Assembly: GCA_900554585.1 (NCBI GenBank)
Contig: USHS01000080.1
Coordinates: 1-6,217 of the forward strand
Reading direction: 5' to 3'
From: an uncultured Collinsella sp.
GTDB lineage: Bacteria > Actinomycetota > Coriobacteriia > Coriobacteriales > Coriobacteriaceae
DNA length: 6,217 nucleotides
In this document: piece by piece, positions 1 through 5,473 of the stretch
Layout: each line of letters opens with the position of its first letter
Numbering within the stretch: position 1 is the first letter of the stretch
Program-made: the position numbers and the translations under genes
The notes under the pieces: model-generated
What the model saw: only the letters and a program-made list of their open reading frames with translations
Told to the model about the DNA's origin: nothing
Databases searched by the model: none

Positions 1-96
1 TTCCATCGTGCCGTCGGTGAGCGTGAGGCCCTCGGACTTCCCGGTCAGCTCAAGCCCCGCGGCCCGAGCAACAGAAAAGGGATCGACGACGCCCAT
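1..96 (-). CDS. N-terminal fragment of an unidentified protein (runs off left edge)
   Basis: The first 32 codons of a minus-strand gene are present and the rest lies beyond the left edge. The start is the ATG at 96-94, preceded by the ribosome binding site AGGAG four or five bases upstream (read on the minus strand as AAGGAGTGTCC-ATG). The visible protein begins MGVVDPFSVARAAG and continues with an alternating polar/hydrophobic stretch (LELTGKSEGLTLTDGTM). It has no signal peptide and no membrane segment, so the start of a cytoplasmic protein is likely. The LELT...LTLTDGTM pattern faintly recalls the N-terminus of some class I SAM-dependent methyltransferases (RsmJ-like), but 32 residues are too few to decide and I do not assign a function. 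It lies 63 bases downstream of the small membrane-protein gene on the same strand, with no terminator between them, so the two may be co-transcribed. Confidence 0.75.
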   Translation of the reverse strand, partial: MGVVDPFSVARAAGLELTGKSEGLTLTDGTME

Positions 97-159
97 GGAC
101 ACTCCTTAGCAAACAAAACGAATACGTGAGCGCCACCTCAGTTGGCACCCAACCGTCCG

Positions 160-303
160 TTATTGTCCCACATGCGACATGGTCCACAGCATCCCAATGC
201 AAAGCACCGCCATCAATCCCGTGCACACGGCAGCGATCACAGAATCACCCATGCGCCTTCCCAACGACCGCGGTTCACGCACTTGCTCTGGTCCGTACAT
301 CAT
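160..303 (-). CDS. Small single-pass membrane protein, 47 aa, unknown function
   Basis: This short minus-strand gene is not matched by a known family that I recognise. It begins MMYGPEQVREPRSLGRRMGD and continues with a hydrophobic segment at about residues 21-42 (SVIAAVCTGLMAVLCIGMLW), ending in TMSHVGQ and a TAA stop. The basic residues before the helix (R9, R12, R16, R17) and the short neutral tail suggest N-terminus inside, C-terminus outside. The start is well supported: AAGGAGG stands 4 bases before the first ATG (303-301) and 7 bases before the second (300-298). An in-frame TAA at 315-313 overlaps the ribosome binding site, so no longer version is possible. Either Met could be used. 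It lies 63 bases upstream of the gene at the left edge and is probably its operon partner. The existence of the gene is inferred from the start signal and the coherent helix; no homology was tested. Confidence 0.62.
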   Translation of the reverse strand: MMYGPEQVREPRSLGRRMGDSVIAAVCTGLMAVLCIGMLWTMSHVGQ

Positions 304-531
304 GGCTCCTCCTTAGACTCACTTCTTATCACGGCCTCATCATCGCAGCGCCGCACATGAGCTGCCATCGATTTGACTTACAGCTGGCTTTCCTTTTTGA
401 AAGGTTGGACCGCACAGGCTCAAAGCGCTTTCAAACGCATGCATCGCTCCGTTGAACTACAATGTGCTTCACGATATGTGCCGCAACCTGGGTGCGACAG
501 ATTCTCCGCGCCCGCATCGAAAGGACCAGCT
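304..531. other. Divergent intergenic region between the small membrane protein and the four-helix membrane protein
   Basis: This 228-base stretch separates two divergently transcribed genes and should hold promoters for both. Open frames crossing it in the plus direction lack ribosome binding sites and make low-complexity, His/Arg/Ser-rich peptides typical of shadow frames. Visible small structures are a CCTTT-TTG-AAAGG hairpin at 392-404 and the perfect 10-base palindrome AAAGCGCTTT at 422-431. No convincing minus-strand promoter was found. A weak plus-strand candidate is listed separately. Confidence 0.5.
452..480 (+). promoter_or_regulatory. Weak candidate promoter for the four-helix membrane protein
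   Basis: TTGAAC at 452-457 is followed after 17 bases by TATGTG at 475-480. Alternatively TACAAT at 458-463 matches the -10 consensus at five of six positions but has no good -35 partner upstream. Either would give a 5' leader of roughly 45-65 bases before the ATG at 532. Neither choice is strong. Confidence 0.28.
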
Positions 532-933
532 ATGAGCGCCGCTCGCAAGACACTCAAAATCCTTGCCCTGATTTATTTTGTTCTGGGCATCGCCAGTCTC
601 GTCATTGGAATCGCCGGCATCGCGACCGGCAAGTTCGAGTCCACCTACGGGCCGAACGCCATGCTCGCCACGGTCGTGCTTGTCGCCAAGGGCCTCATCG
701 ATCTCGCCGCGGGCGTTGCGGGCATCAAGGGCGCCAACAAGCCTTCGCAGGTAGGCGGCGCGTTTAAGCTCGGCATCGTCGCCGCAATCGCCACGATTGC
801 GCAGGCTGTGCTCACGCTCCCCGCGTTTGGCGGCGACGCCATCAACTATGGCGCCTTTGTCATCGTGGTGTACGACCTGTTCTTTATTCAGCAGGCACAC
901 GACATTAAGGCCGAAAACAAGGACCGCCTGTAG
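532..933 (+). CDS. Four-helix integral membrane protein, 133 aa, unknown function
   Basis: The protein is small and strongly hydrophobic, with four predicted membrane helices at about residues 8-31, 44-66, 78-98 and 103-121. It has a short basic N-terminus (MSAARKTLK) and a charged C-terminal tail (KAENKDRL), which fits both ends in the cytoplasm. The loop between helices 2 and 3 reads GIKGANKPSQVGG. This loop recalls other small uncharacterised membrane proteins of Coriobacteriia and Firmicutes, but I cannot name a family. No catalytic motif is visible. I chose ATG 532 because GAAAGGA at 519-525 sits six bases upstream. The same frame stays open upstream to a TTG at 373, but that extension has no ribosome binding site and adds an unlike, Cys/Arg-rich leader in front of the first helix, so it is rejected. 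A strong hairpin follows 37 bases after the stop, so the gene is probably transcribed alone. Confidence 0.8.
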   Translation: MSAARKTLKILALIYFVLGIASLVIGIAGIATGKFESTYGPNAMLATVVLVAKGLIDLAAGVAGIKGANKPSQVGGAFKLGIVAAIATIAQAVLTLPAFGGDAINYGAFVIVVYDLFFIQQAHDIKAENKDRL

Positions 934-970
934 GCACCTGTCTCCCATAACCCCTGCTATCAAGCAACTA

Positions 971-1006
971 AAAGGGCCGATCGCGCATCCCCGCGGTCGG
1001 CCCTTT
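971..1006. terminator. Strong hairpin, probable bidirectional terminator
   Basis: A 15-base-pair stem (971-985 with 992-1006, one T-G wobble) closes a six-base loop, CATCCC. The outer half is AAAGGGCCGA paired with TCGGCCCTTT, so either strand gives a GC-rich stem ending in a T run: three Ts on the plus strand, four on the minus strand. It stands 37 bases after the stop of the plus-strand membrane-protein gene and beyond the end of the convergent rlmA gene, the expected place for a shared terminator. The T runs are short, so termination efficiency is uncertain. Confidence 0.75.
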
Positions 1007-1020
1007 ACGTTTGCCCAGAT

Positions 1021-1059
1021 AAAACCTGCCAAAATAAACCTGTCCCTTTTTGGTAGGTT
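1021..1059 (-). terminator. Second hairpin at the 3' end of rlmA, likely terminator, possibly REP-like
   Basis: AACCTGCCAAAA at 1023-1034 pairs with TTTTGGTAGGTT at 1048-1059, giving 12 pairs with one G-T wobble around a 13-base loop. On the minus strand the stem begins inside the rlmA stop codon (TAA at 1060-1058) and ends in GGTTTTAT, so it can serve as the rlmA terminator. The loop carries AGGGACAG on the minus strand. The AT-rich inner stem and the GGGAC motif in the loop are unlike the neighbouring GC-rich terminator, so a repeated palindromic element used as a terminator is an alternative reading. Confidence 0.6.
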
Positions 1060-1870
1060 AGTGGCGGTACTCGGCGATGATGAAGTCGATATCCGTTTGG
1101 AGCGAGTCCAAGTTTGCCAGGCGCTCTTTGTCTACTGGTCGCGTGCGGTAGTAGTAGGGCGTCATCTGGAACACGGCCTCGATGTCGGCCTGCGTCTGGA
1201 GCGTAATGTTCGCGGATACCCGCTGCGTGCCGACCAGTTTTAGCTCGGTCGTCTTCGGCAGCTTTTCGTCGTTAAGGTACGGCGTGTCGTAGAGCACTTC
1301 CTTGAGCCCAAACAGATGGCGGGCACCTGGAATCACGGTGTAGAGCGAGCCCTCGGGCGCCAGCACGCGGGCAAACTCGCGCTCGTTAAAGGGAGCAAAG
1401 AGCTCTGTCACCATATCGAAGGCGCCATCTGCCACGGGGATGTCCTTCATGTTGGCAACGAAATACGTCGCGCCGCCGCGCTTGGCAGCCAAGCGCACCA
1501 TTTCCTTGCCCAGGTCAAAGCCGTAGGCATCAACGTTCGCCACCGAGCCCATGGCGCTCGTGTAATAGCCCTCGCCGCAGCAGATGTCGAGCAGGGTCAG
1601 AGGCTTGCCTGCGGATGCCCCGCGCTCAGCCGTTCGTTCGCGCACCAGCTCGACCATCGCATCGCGCAACGGCGCATAGTAACCGCGATTCAGAAAGTCG
1701 CGACGGCTGCGTGCCTGCGACTTGGGATCGCCCATGGAGTCGCCGCTCTTGGACGAGCGCAGCAGATATAGATAGCCCTCGCGCGCACGGTCAAACCGGT
1801 GTCCGCCCGCGCACACAGCACCGCGTTCGTCATCCACCAGCGGCTCATGGCAAATGGGACACAACAACAT
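1058..1870 (-). CDS. rlmA: 23S rRNA (guanine-N1)-methyltransferase, RlmA family
   Basis: This 270-residue cytoplasmic enzyme transfers a methyl group from SAM to N1 of a guanine in helix 35 of 23S rRNA. The target is G745 in the RlmA(I) branch or G748 in the RlmA(II)/TlrB branch typical of Gram-positives. The N-terminal zinc site is intact: C4 and C7 in CPIC, then C20 and H24 in CAGGH. Around 28-60 comes the conserved GYLYLL and GDPKSQARSRRDFL region. The SAM-binding fold follows with motif I LLDICCGEGYYT at 93-104, an acidic strand end at YGFDLGKEM 116-124, and the family-typical FAPF (158-161), PGARHLFGLKEVLY (181-194) and MTPY (237-240). Length matches the family. The ATG at 1870-1868 has AAGGAG six bases upstream on the minus strand, and the zinc site begins at residue 4. 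It is divergent from the MATE transporter and convergent with the 133-residue membrane protein. In the RlmA(II) branch this modification contributes to tylosin tolerance, but I cannot tell the branches apart by eye. Confidence 0.92.
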   Translation of the reverse strand: MLLCPICHEPLVDDERGAVCAGGHRFDRAREGYLYLLRSSKSGDSMGDPKSQARSRRDFLNRGYYAPLRDAMVELVRERTAERGASAGKPLTLLDICCGEGYYTSAMGSVANVDAYGFDLGKEMVRLAAKRGGATYFVANMKDIPVADGAFDMVTELFAPFNEREFARVLAPEGSLYTVIPGARHLFGLKEVLYDTPYLNDEKLPKTTELKLVGTQRVSANITLQTQADIEAVFQMTPYYYRTRPVDKERLANLDSLQTDIDFIIAEYRH

Positions 1871-2048
1871 GGCAACTCCTTAGCGCGGACTACACAACGC
1901 CCACCATTGTCGCACGCCTTCCCCACCTAGTCATTGGAGACGTTCTTGAATGACTAATCGTTTTAGAACGTCCCCAATGACTAGTCGATTAGGAGTATCA
2001 TCGTCTGCGCAAATAAGCGCAAAATAGCATGTTAGAGATTGAGAGCGC
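1871..2048. promoter_or_regulatory. Divergent intergenic region between rlmA and the MATE gene
   Basis: This 178-base region must contain the promoters of both flanking genes. It is dominated by the large palindrome at 1927-1984. To its right, TATCAT at 1996-2001 matches five of six bases of the -10 consensus but lacks a recognisable -35 because that position falls inside the palindrome. A small dyad, TGCGC-N6-GCGCA, lies at 2006-2021, between that element and the MATE start, where a regulator could bind. No strong promoter could be assigned on the rlmA side. Confidence 0.35.
1927..1984. repeat. Large imperfect palindrome, REP-like element
   Basis: The 20-base arms at 1927-1946 and 1965-1984 are complementary except for one A/C mismatch (1938 against 1973), around an 18-base loop. 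Arm features are CTAGTCATTGG on the left and CCAATGACTAG on the right, with GACGTTCT/AGAACGTC nearer the loop. The octamer AATGACTA occurs twice directly (1949-1956, 1976-1983) and once inverted (1928-1935). CTAATCG at 1954-1960 also pairs with CGATTAG at 1986-1992, allowing an alternative fold. The size, bulged long stem and GGGGACGTTC motif on the minus strand resemble REP/BIME elements mobilised by Y1 (RAYT) transposases. A regulator operator or attenuator is also possible. No copy number could be checked. Confidence 0.6.
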
Positions 2049-3431
2049 ATGGCTGACACCGTATCTAAGCACATTGACATGACCACCGGCTCGCTGTGGC
2101 GCAATATTCCCCTGTTCGCCTTCCCCGTGGCCGCCACGAGCATCTTGGAGCAGCTGTCGAACCTAATCGCCACGGTCATCATTGGTAATTTCTCGGGCGA
2201 CCAGGGAACCCTCGCCATGGCGGCGGTCGGCTCCAATGTTCCGCTTACCAGTCTTATGCTCAACCTGTTAATTGGCATGTCGCTTGGCTCCAACGTGGTC
2301 ATCGCCAACGCCATCGGCCGCAACGATCAGAACATGGTCAAACGCGCCGTCCATACCTCGATTTTAATGGCGCTCGTGGGCTTCGTCGTCATCGCGCTGG
2401 GCGAGATCTTTGCCGAGCCCATGCTCGCCGCGCTCAACGTTCCCGCCGAGACCATGCCGCTCGCCTCACTCTATCTACGCGTCTTTTTACTGAGCATGCC
2501 CTCGATCTTGCTCTACAACTTTGAGGCCGCGATCTTCCGCTCCGTCGGCATCACCCGCATGCCGCTGCAGGCGCTTGCCGTGTCCACCGTCCTCAACATT
2601 GGCCTGGACCTCATCTTTGTCCCCGTACTCCACTGGGGCGTCGCAGGCGTCGCCATCGCCACCGCCATCGCCTACACCGTCAGCGCCGCTACGCTCTTTA
2701 TCCGCCTGCTCAAGACCGACTCTGTCGTCCGCGTCACCCCGCGTGACTTGGCTATCGACCCCGTCGCCCTCAAGCGCATCGTCAAGATCGGCCTGCCCGC
2801 CGGCATCCAAAGCGCCGTCTTTGCCGTCGCCAATATCATCATCCAGTCCGCCATCAACAGTCTGGGCACCGAGGTCATGGCCGCATCGAGCGCCGCCATG
2901 AGCCTGGAGTACGTGTGTTACAACCTGCTCAACAGCTTTAGCCAGGCGTGCACCACCTTTGTGGGACAAAACCACGGTGCCCGTCAGATCGATCGCTGCA
3001 CCAAGACGCTTAAGGTCTGCCTGGTCGAAGGCGGTATCGTTGCGCTCACCACGATTGTCGTCATTGTCGGCCTGGGGCGCGAGATCTTGTCGCTGTTCAA
3101 CAGCGATCCCAACATCGTCTCAATCGGCTATATCCGCGTATGTTCGATCTTCCCGGCGTACGCCTTTAGCATGTTCTACGAAAACATGTCAGGCTACCTG
3201 CGCGGCTTTGGCATCTCGCTCACGCCCGCCCTCATCACCATGATCTGCGTCTGCGGCATCCGCTTCTATTGGGTGTTCTGCGTGTTCCCGCACTTCCGCA
3301 CCTTTGCGAACATCATGATGGTCTACCCCATCAGCCTGGGCACCACGGCATTCTTTATGGTCGTGGCGGTACTACTCTGCCACCCGGCACGCACCTATCG
3401 CGCCACCCAAGCCAAAGCGACAACCCGCTAA
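2049..3431 (+). CDS. MATE-family multidrug/toxin efflux transporter
   Basis: The 460-residue inner-membrane protein has the usual MATE length and about twelve hydrophobic helices in two six-helix halves. MATE proteins export cationic drugs, dyes or metabolites in exchange for sodium ions or protons. Family signs are the N-terminal MTTGSLWRNIPLFAFPV (11-27) and VGSNVPLTSLMLNLLIGMSLG (60-80). The VLNIGLDLIFV...WGVAGVAIATAIA segment at 181-208 keeps N183 and D187, and the second half starts at IGLPAGIQ (247-254). VGQNHGAR (305-312) and SGYLRGFG (381-388) follow. An in-frame TGA at 2040-2042 makes ATG 2049 the first possible start. The ribosome binding site is unusually weak for this window (only GAGAG at 2041-2045), so ATG 2079 at residue 11 remains possible. 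Substrate cannot be deduced. It is divergent from rlmA and ends 27 bases from the convergent LysR gene. Confidence 0.93.
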   Translation: MADTVSKHIDMTTGSLWRNIPLFAFPVAATSILEQLSNLIATVIIGNFSGDQGTLAMAAVGSNVPLTSLMLNLLIGMSLGSNVVIANAIGRNDQNMVKRAVHTSILMALVGFVVIALGEIFAEPMLAALNVPAETMPLASLYLRVFLLSMPSILLYNFEAAIFRSVGITRMPLQALAVSTVLNIGLDLIFVPVLHWGVAGVAIATAIAYTVSAATLFIRLLKTDSVVRVTPRDLAIDPVALKRIVKIGLPAGIQSAVFAVANIIIQSAINSLGTEVMAASSAAMSLEYVCYNLLNSFSQACTTFVGQNHGARQIDRCTKTLKVCLVEGGIVALTTIVVIVGLGREILSLFNSDPNIVSIGYIRVCSIFPAYAFSMFYENMSGYLRGFGISLTPALITMICVCGIRFYWVFCVFPHFRTFANIMMVYPISLGTTAFFMVVAVLLCHPARTYRATQAKATTR

Positions 3432-3458
3432 ACACCGCACTCAACGCCACGCCAGTCA

Positions 3459-4325
3459 TTAATTGACAATATGCGAGCTCATATAGTCGATAAAGTGCCT
3501 CGTGGCGATGGGCATGGTGTCCCAGCTGCGCCAGGCGGCCACCACGTCGCGCGAGGGGGCATGCACGATGGGCCGCACACGAATATCGGCTCGCATGCCC
3601 TCCACAGTACGACGATAGAGCATGCTCACGCCTAGGCCCTCCTCCACCATCGCCATGATGGTGTAGTCATCGGTCACCTCACTCGTCACATGCGGCGACA
3701 GCCCATGCGTTGCGAATGCATCGAGCACCAGACTCTGTTCGCCCTCATCCAGCAGCACAAACGGCTCGGACGCCAGGTCGGCAAGTGTCACCTTTTCCTT
3801 TGCCGTCAGCGGATGCTCGGCCGGCAACAATGCTACCAACTCGTCGTGATAGACGACGCGCTTCTCGAGCCCAGCGGTAAATCCGCGTGCCGTAAAACAA
3901 AAATCAACCACGCCATCGTGCACCCATTGAGCGTTGCGCGTGTAATCGCCCTGTTTGAGGGTGAAGCGTACGCCCGGGTGCAGCGCACCAAAGTCGCGGA
4001 TCACACGCGGCAGCACGGTACGACTCACGTTAGTAAACGTCGCGATGCGAATATCGGTCGACGAAAGCCCCAGCAGCTCCTGGCGCTTGCCCTCGAGCTC
4101 GACCTCGGCGGTCACAATCTGGCGCAGGTACGGCAGATATTGTTTACCGTCGCGCGTAAGCGAAACGCCCTGCTTACCGCGCTCGATAAGCGTGGTGCCC
4201 AGCTCGCGCTCGAGCGCCTTGACGGCCTGGCTCACCGCACTTTGCGTATAGCCCAACTCGTCCGCCGCGGCCTTAAGACTGCCGCGATCGACCACCATAC
4301 AAACAATCTGATACCGCGATGCCAT
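3459..4325 (-). CDS. LysR-type transcriptional regulator
   Basis: This 288-residue DNA-binding regulator has a standard LysR layout. The N-terminal winged helix-turn-helix covers about residues 3-62, with the recognition region GSLKAAADELGYTQSAVSQAVKALE at 15-39 and the wing LIERGKQGVSLTRDG at 46-60. A linker helix follows to about 88. The C-terminal effector-binding domain begins at DIRIATFTNVSRTVLPRVI (91-109) and contains the usual hinge features, such as DFCFTARG (141-148) and EEGLGVSMLYR (228-238). ATG 4325-4323 is preceded by GGAGG four bases upstream on the minus strand. It diverges from an EamA/DMT transporter across 157 bases, the classic arrangement in which a LysR protein controls the neighbouring gene and itself. 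The effector is unknown, and the MATE gene on its other side is convergent and less likely to be a target. Confidence 0.93.
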   Translation of the reverse strand: MASRYQIVCMVVDRGSLKAAADELGYTQSAVSQAVKALERELGTTLIERGKQGVSLTRDGKQYLPYLRQIVTAEVELEGKRQELLGLSSTDIRIATFTNVSRTVLPRVIRDFGALHPGVRFTLKQGDYTRNAQWVHDGVVDFCFTARGFTAGLEKRVVYHDELVALLPAEHPLTAKEKVTLADLASEPFVLLDEGEQSLVLDAFATHGLSPHVTSEVTDDYTIMAMVEEGLGVSMLYRRTVEGMRADIRVRPIVHAPSRDVVAAWRSWDTMPIATRHFIDYMSSHIVN

Positions 4326-4348
4326 CGTGCCTCCACATCAATGCAGCC

Positions 4349-4379
4349 GTAAAACGTTTTGCCAGGGTTTTTCTGTCAA
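4349..4379 (-). promoter_or_regulatory. Candidate promoter of the LysR gene
   Basis: On the minus strand there is a perfect -35 box, TTGACA (4379-4374). The best -10 match downstream is poor: TTTTAC at 4354-4349, at a long 19-base spacing. Transcription from here would give a leader of about 20 bases carrying the GGAGG ribosome binding site. The alternative TATGAT (complement of 4397-4402 region) lies further upstream and overlaps the dyad at 4384-4402. Confidence 0.3.
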
Positions 4380-4388
4380 CATTAGTAT
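4359..4388 (+). promoter_or_regulatory. Candidate promoter of the EamA/DMT transporter gene
   Basis: TTGCCA at 4359-4364 matches five of six bases of the -35 consensus. After 18 bases comes TAGTAT at 4383-4388, a four-of-six -10 match. The implied transcript start near 4395 gives a leader of nearly 90 bases. The -10 overlaps the left arm of the AGTAT-N9-ATACT dyad, so binding there would be expected to repress. This is a pattern match only. Confidence 0.3.
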
Positions 4389-4402
4389 TTCTTAATCATA
4401 CT
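4384..4402. promoter_or_regulatory. Possible LysR operator (AGTAT-N9-ATACT dyad)
   Basis: AGTAT at 4384-4388 and ATACT at 4398-4402 form a 19-base dyad in an AT-rich patch in the middle of the LysR/transporter intergenic region. A T-N11-A spacing, the loose LysR consensus, occurs within it (T4386 and A4398), though it is not centred exactly on the dyad. Location and symmetry are what a LysR site would show; binding is inferred. Confidence 0.35.
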
Positions 4403-4482
4403 GAAGATACATTCGCTTTACTACATCCAAATCTGGGAGCAGAATCCTTTGTGCGAAACCGTTCTGTAACAAAAGGAGTCCC

Positions 4483-5385
4483 ATGGATCGCAAAAAAGCA
4501 ATCGCGCTCTCATTTTCCGTTCCCGTCGCATGGGGCTTTTCGTATCCCCTCATGAAGATCGGCATGGACAGCATGAACGCCACGAGCATCGTTGCGCTGC
4601 GCTGTATCATCGCCTTTGCGGCTTGCCTGCTGCTCTTCCACAAGCACGCGTTGCGCATCAACCGTGACCTTATGGTCCGCGCCGCCATCATCGGCGCCAT
4701 TATGGCAACCGAACTCACCTGCATGTGCCTGGGCTCCAGCCTCACCTCCGCCTCCACTGCCGGCTTTTTGCAGAGCCTGACGGTCGTGATCGTGCCGTTT
4801 GCCAACGCCGCCCTGCTGCGCCGCGCACCCGAACGCAAAGTGCTCGTCGGCACTGCCATCGTCACCTGCGGTATGTTGCTGCTCTCGGGTGCCGACTTCA
4901 CCAGCCTGAACCCGGGCGCGCTCATCATGTTGTTCTCCGCCTTTGTCTACGCCGGGCACATCATTGTCGCCAAGCGGTTTGTCGAAGAAGTCAATCCGCT
5001 TGCTCTGGGCGTTTGGCAGCTGGGCTTTGGCGGCTTGTTCTCGGGCATCGCCGCATTCACCTTTGGCGGCTTCACGCTTCCCAGTACGCCCAGCGAGATC
5101 GTGGTCGTCGTTGCGCTCGCACTCATCTGCTCTGCCTACGGCTTTATCACCCAGACGCTCGTGCAGCCCCACGTGCCTGCCGAGACCACCGGCTTCGCCT
5201 TCTCGCTCGAGCCAGTCTGCTCCGCCGTCTTCTCGTTCTTCCTGGTCGGCGAGGTCCTGAGCCCCATCGCCTTCTTTGGTGCCGCTCTCATCCTCATCGG
5301 TGTCCTGGTGGCAACCGTCGAGCTTCCGCGCCTCCGTGAACATGGACAGGCCCGTATGGCAGGAGCGCCCGAGCGCGTCTCGTAG
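4483..5385 (+). CDS. EamA/DMT-superfamily transporter
   Basis: The 300-residue inner-membrane protein has about ten helices arranged as two EamA repeats, residues 5-135 and 145-281, the normal size for the drug/metabolite transporter superfamily. Family signs are the first helix FSVPVAWGFSYPLMKIG (11-27), the helix-3/4 segment SSLTSASTAGFLQSLTVVIVPF (85-106) and SAFVYAGHIIVAKRFVE in the second repeat (152-168). The signature SLEPVCSAVFSFFLVGEVLSP is at 241-261, with E243 and P244. Such proteins export amino acids, nucleobases or other metabolites; the substrate is not readable from sequence. ATG 4483 has AAGGAG at 4473-4478, four bases upstream. The gene is divergent from the LysR regulator, which is its likely controller, and is followed 88 bases later by ung on the same strand. 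Confidence 0.92.
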   Translation: MDRKKAIALSFSVPVAWGFSYPLMKIGMDSMNATSIVALRCIIAFAACLLLFHKHALRINRDLMVRAAIIGAIMATELTCMCLGSSLTSASTAGFLQSLTVVIVPFANAALLRRAPERKVLVGTAIVTCGMLLLSGADFTSLNPGALIMLFSAFVYAGHIIVAKRFVEEVNPLALGVWQLGFGGLFSGIAAFTFGGFTLPSTPSEIVVVVALALICSAYGFITQTLVQPHVPAETTGFAFSLEPVCSAVFSFFLVGEVLSPIAFFGAALILIGVLVATVELPRLREHGQARMAGAPERVS

Positions 5386-5411
5386 ACCCCACTCTTCATG
5401 CAGCCGCGGCA

Positions 5412-5434
5412 TAAAGGCAACCGGTGCGCCTTTA
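5412..5434 (+). other. Hairpin between the EamA transporter gene and ung
   Basis: TAAAGGC at 5412-5418 pairs with GCCTTTA at 5428-5434 around a nine-base loop. The position suits a terminator for the transporter gene, but no T run follows (CAATAG), so it would be weak. The right arm overlaps the possible ung -10 element. Confidence 0.35.
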
Positions 5435-5457
5435 CAATAGATGCCAACAGAGCATCT
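5433..5457 (+). promoter_or_regulatory. Possible ung -10 element and leader hairpin
   Basis: TACAAT at 5433-5438 matches five of six -10 bases; no -35 box is seen at 16-18 bases upstream. Directly after it, AGATGC (5439-5444) pairs with GCATCT (5452-5457) around a seven-base loop, ending six bases before the AAAGGAG of ung. If this is the promoter, transcription would start within or next to that hairpin. Confidence 0.3.
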
Positions 5458-5473
5458 GCCATAAAGGAGCCCC

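Noticed and set aside
141..153. GTTGG-CAC-CCAAC hairpin after the small membrane-protein gene
   Set aside because: The stem is only five pairs and no T run follows on the minus strand, so it is not a credible terminator.
126..455. Plus-strand open frames of 109 and 72 codons at 126-455 and 142-360
   Set aside because: They have no ribosome binding site, the peptides are His/Ser/Arg-rich without any domain, and they lie antisense to the better supported small membrane-protein gene at 160-303.
373..531. N-terminal extension of the four-helix membrane protein to a TTG at 373
   Set aside because: There is no ribosome binding site at 373, the added 53 residues look like translated intergenic sequence, and ATG 532 has GAAAGGA at good spacing just before the basic lead-in to the first helix.
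2487..2975. Minus-strand open frame of 162 codons inside the MATE gene
   Set aside because: It is a shadow frame with low-complexity Gly/Asp-rich translation and no start signal. The sense strand encodes conserved MATE motifs.
3468..3483. Near-palindrome ATATG...CATAT at the end of the LysR gene
   Set aside because: It lies within LysR coding sequence, the arms are only five bases, and it has no T tract. Chance is the simplest explanation.
3690..4352. Plus-strand open frame of 220 codons opposite the LysR gene
   Set aside because: It is antisense to a complete LysR regulator with intact helix-turn-helix and effector domains. It has no ribosome binding site and no recognisable fold.
5410..5467. 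Direct repeat CATAAAGG at 5410-5417 and 5460-5467
   Set aside because: The second copy is simply the ung ribosome binding site region. An eight-base match in an 88-base spacer is not enough to claim a functional repeat.
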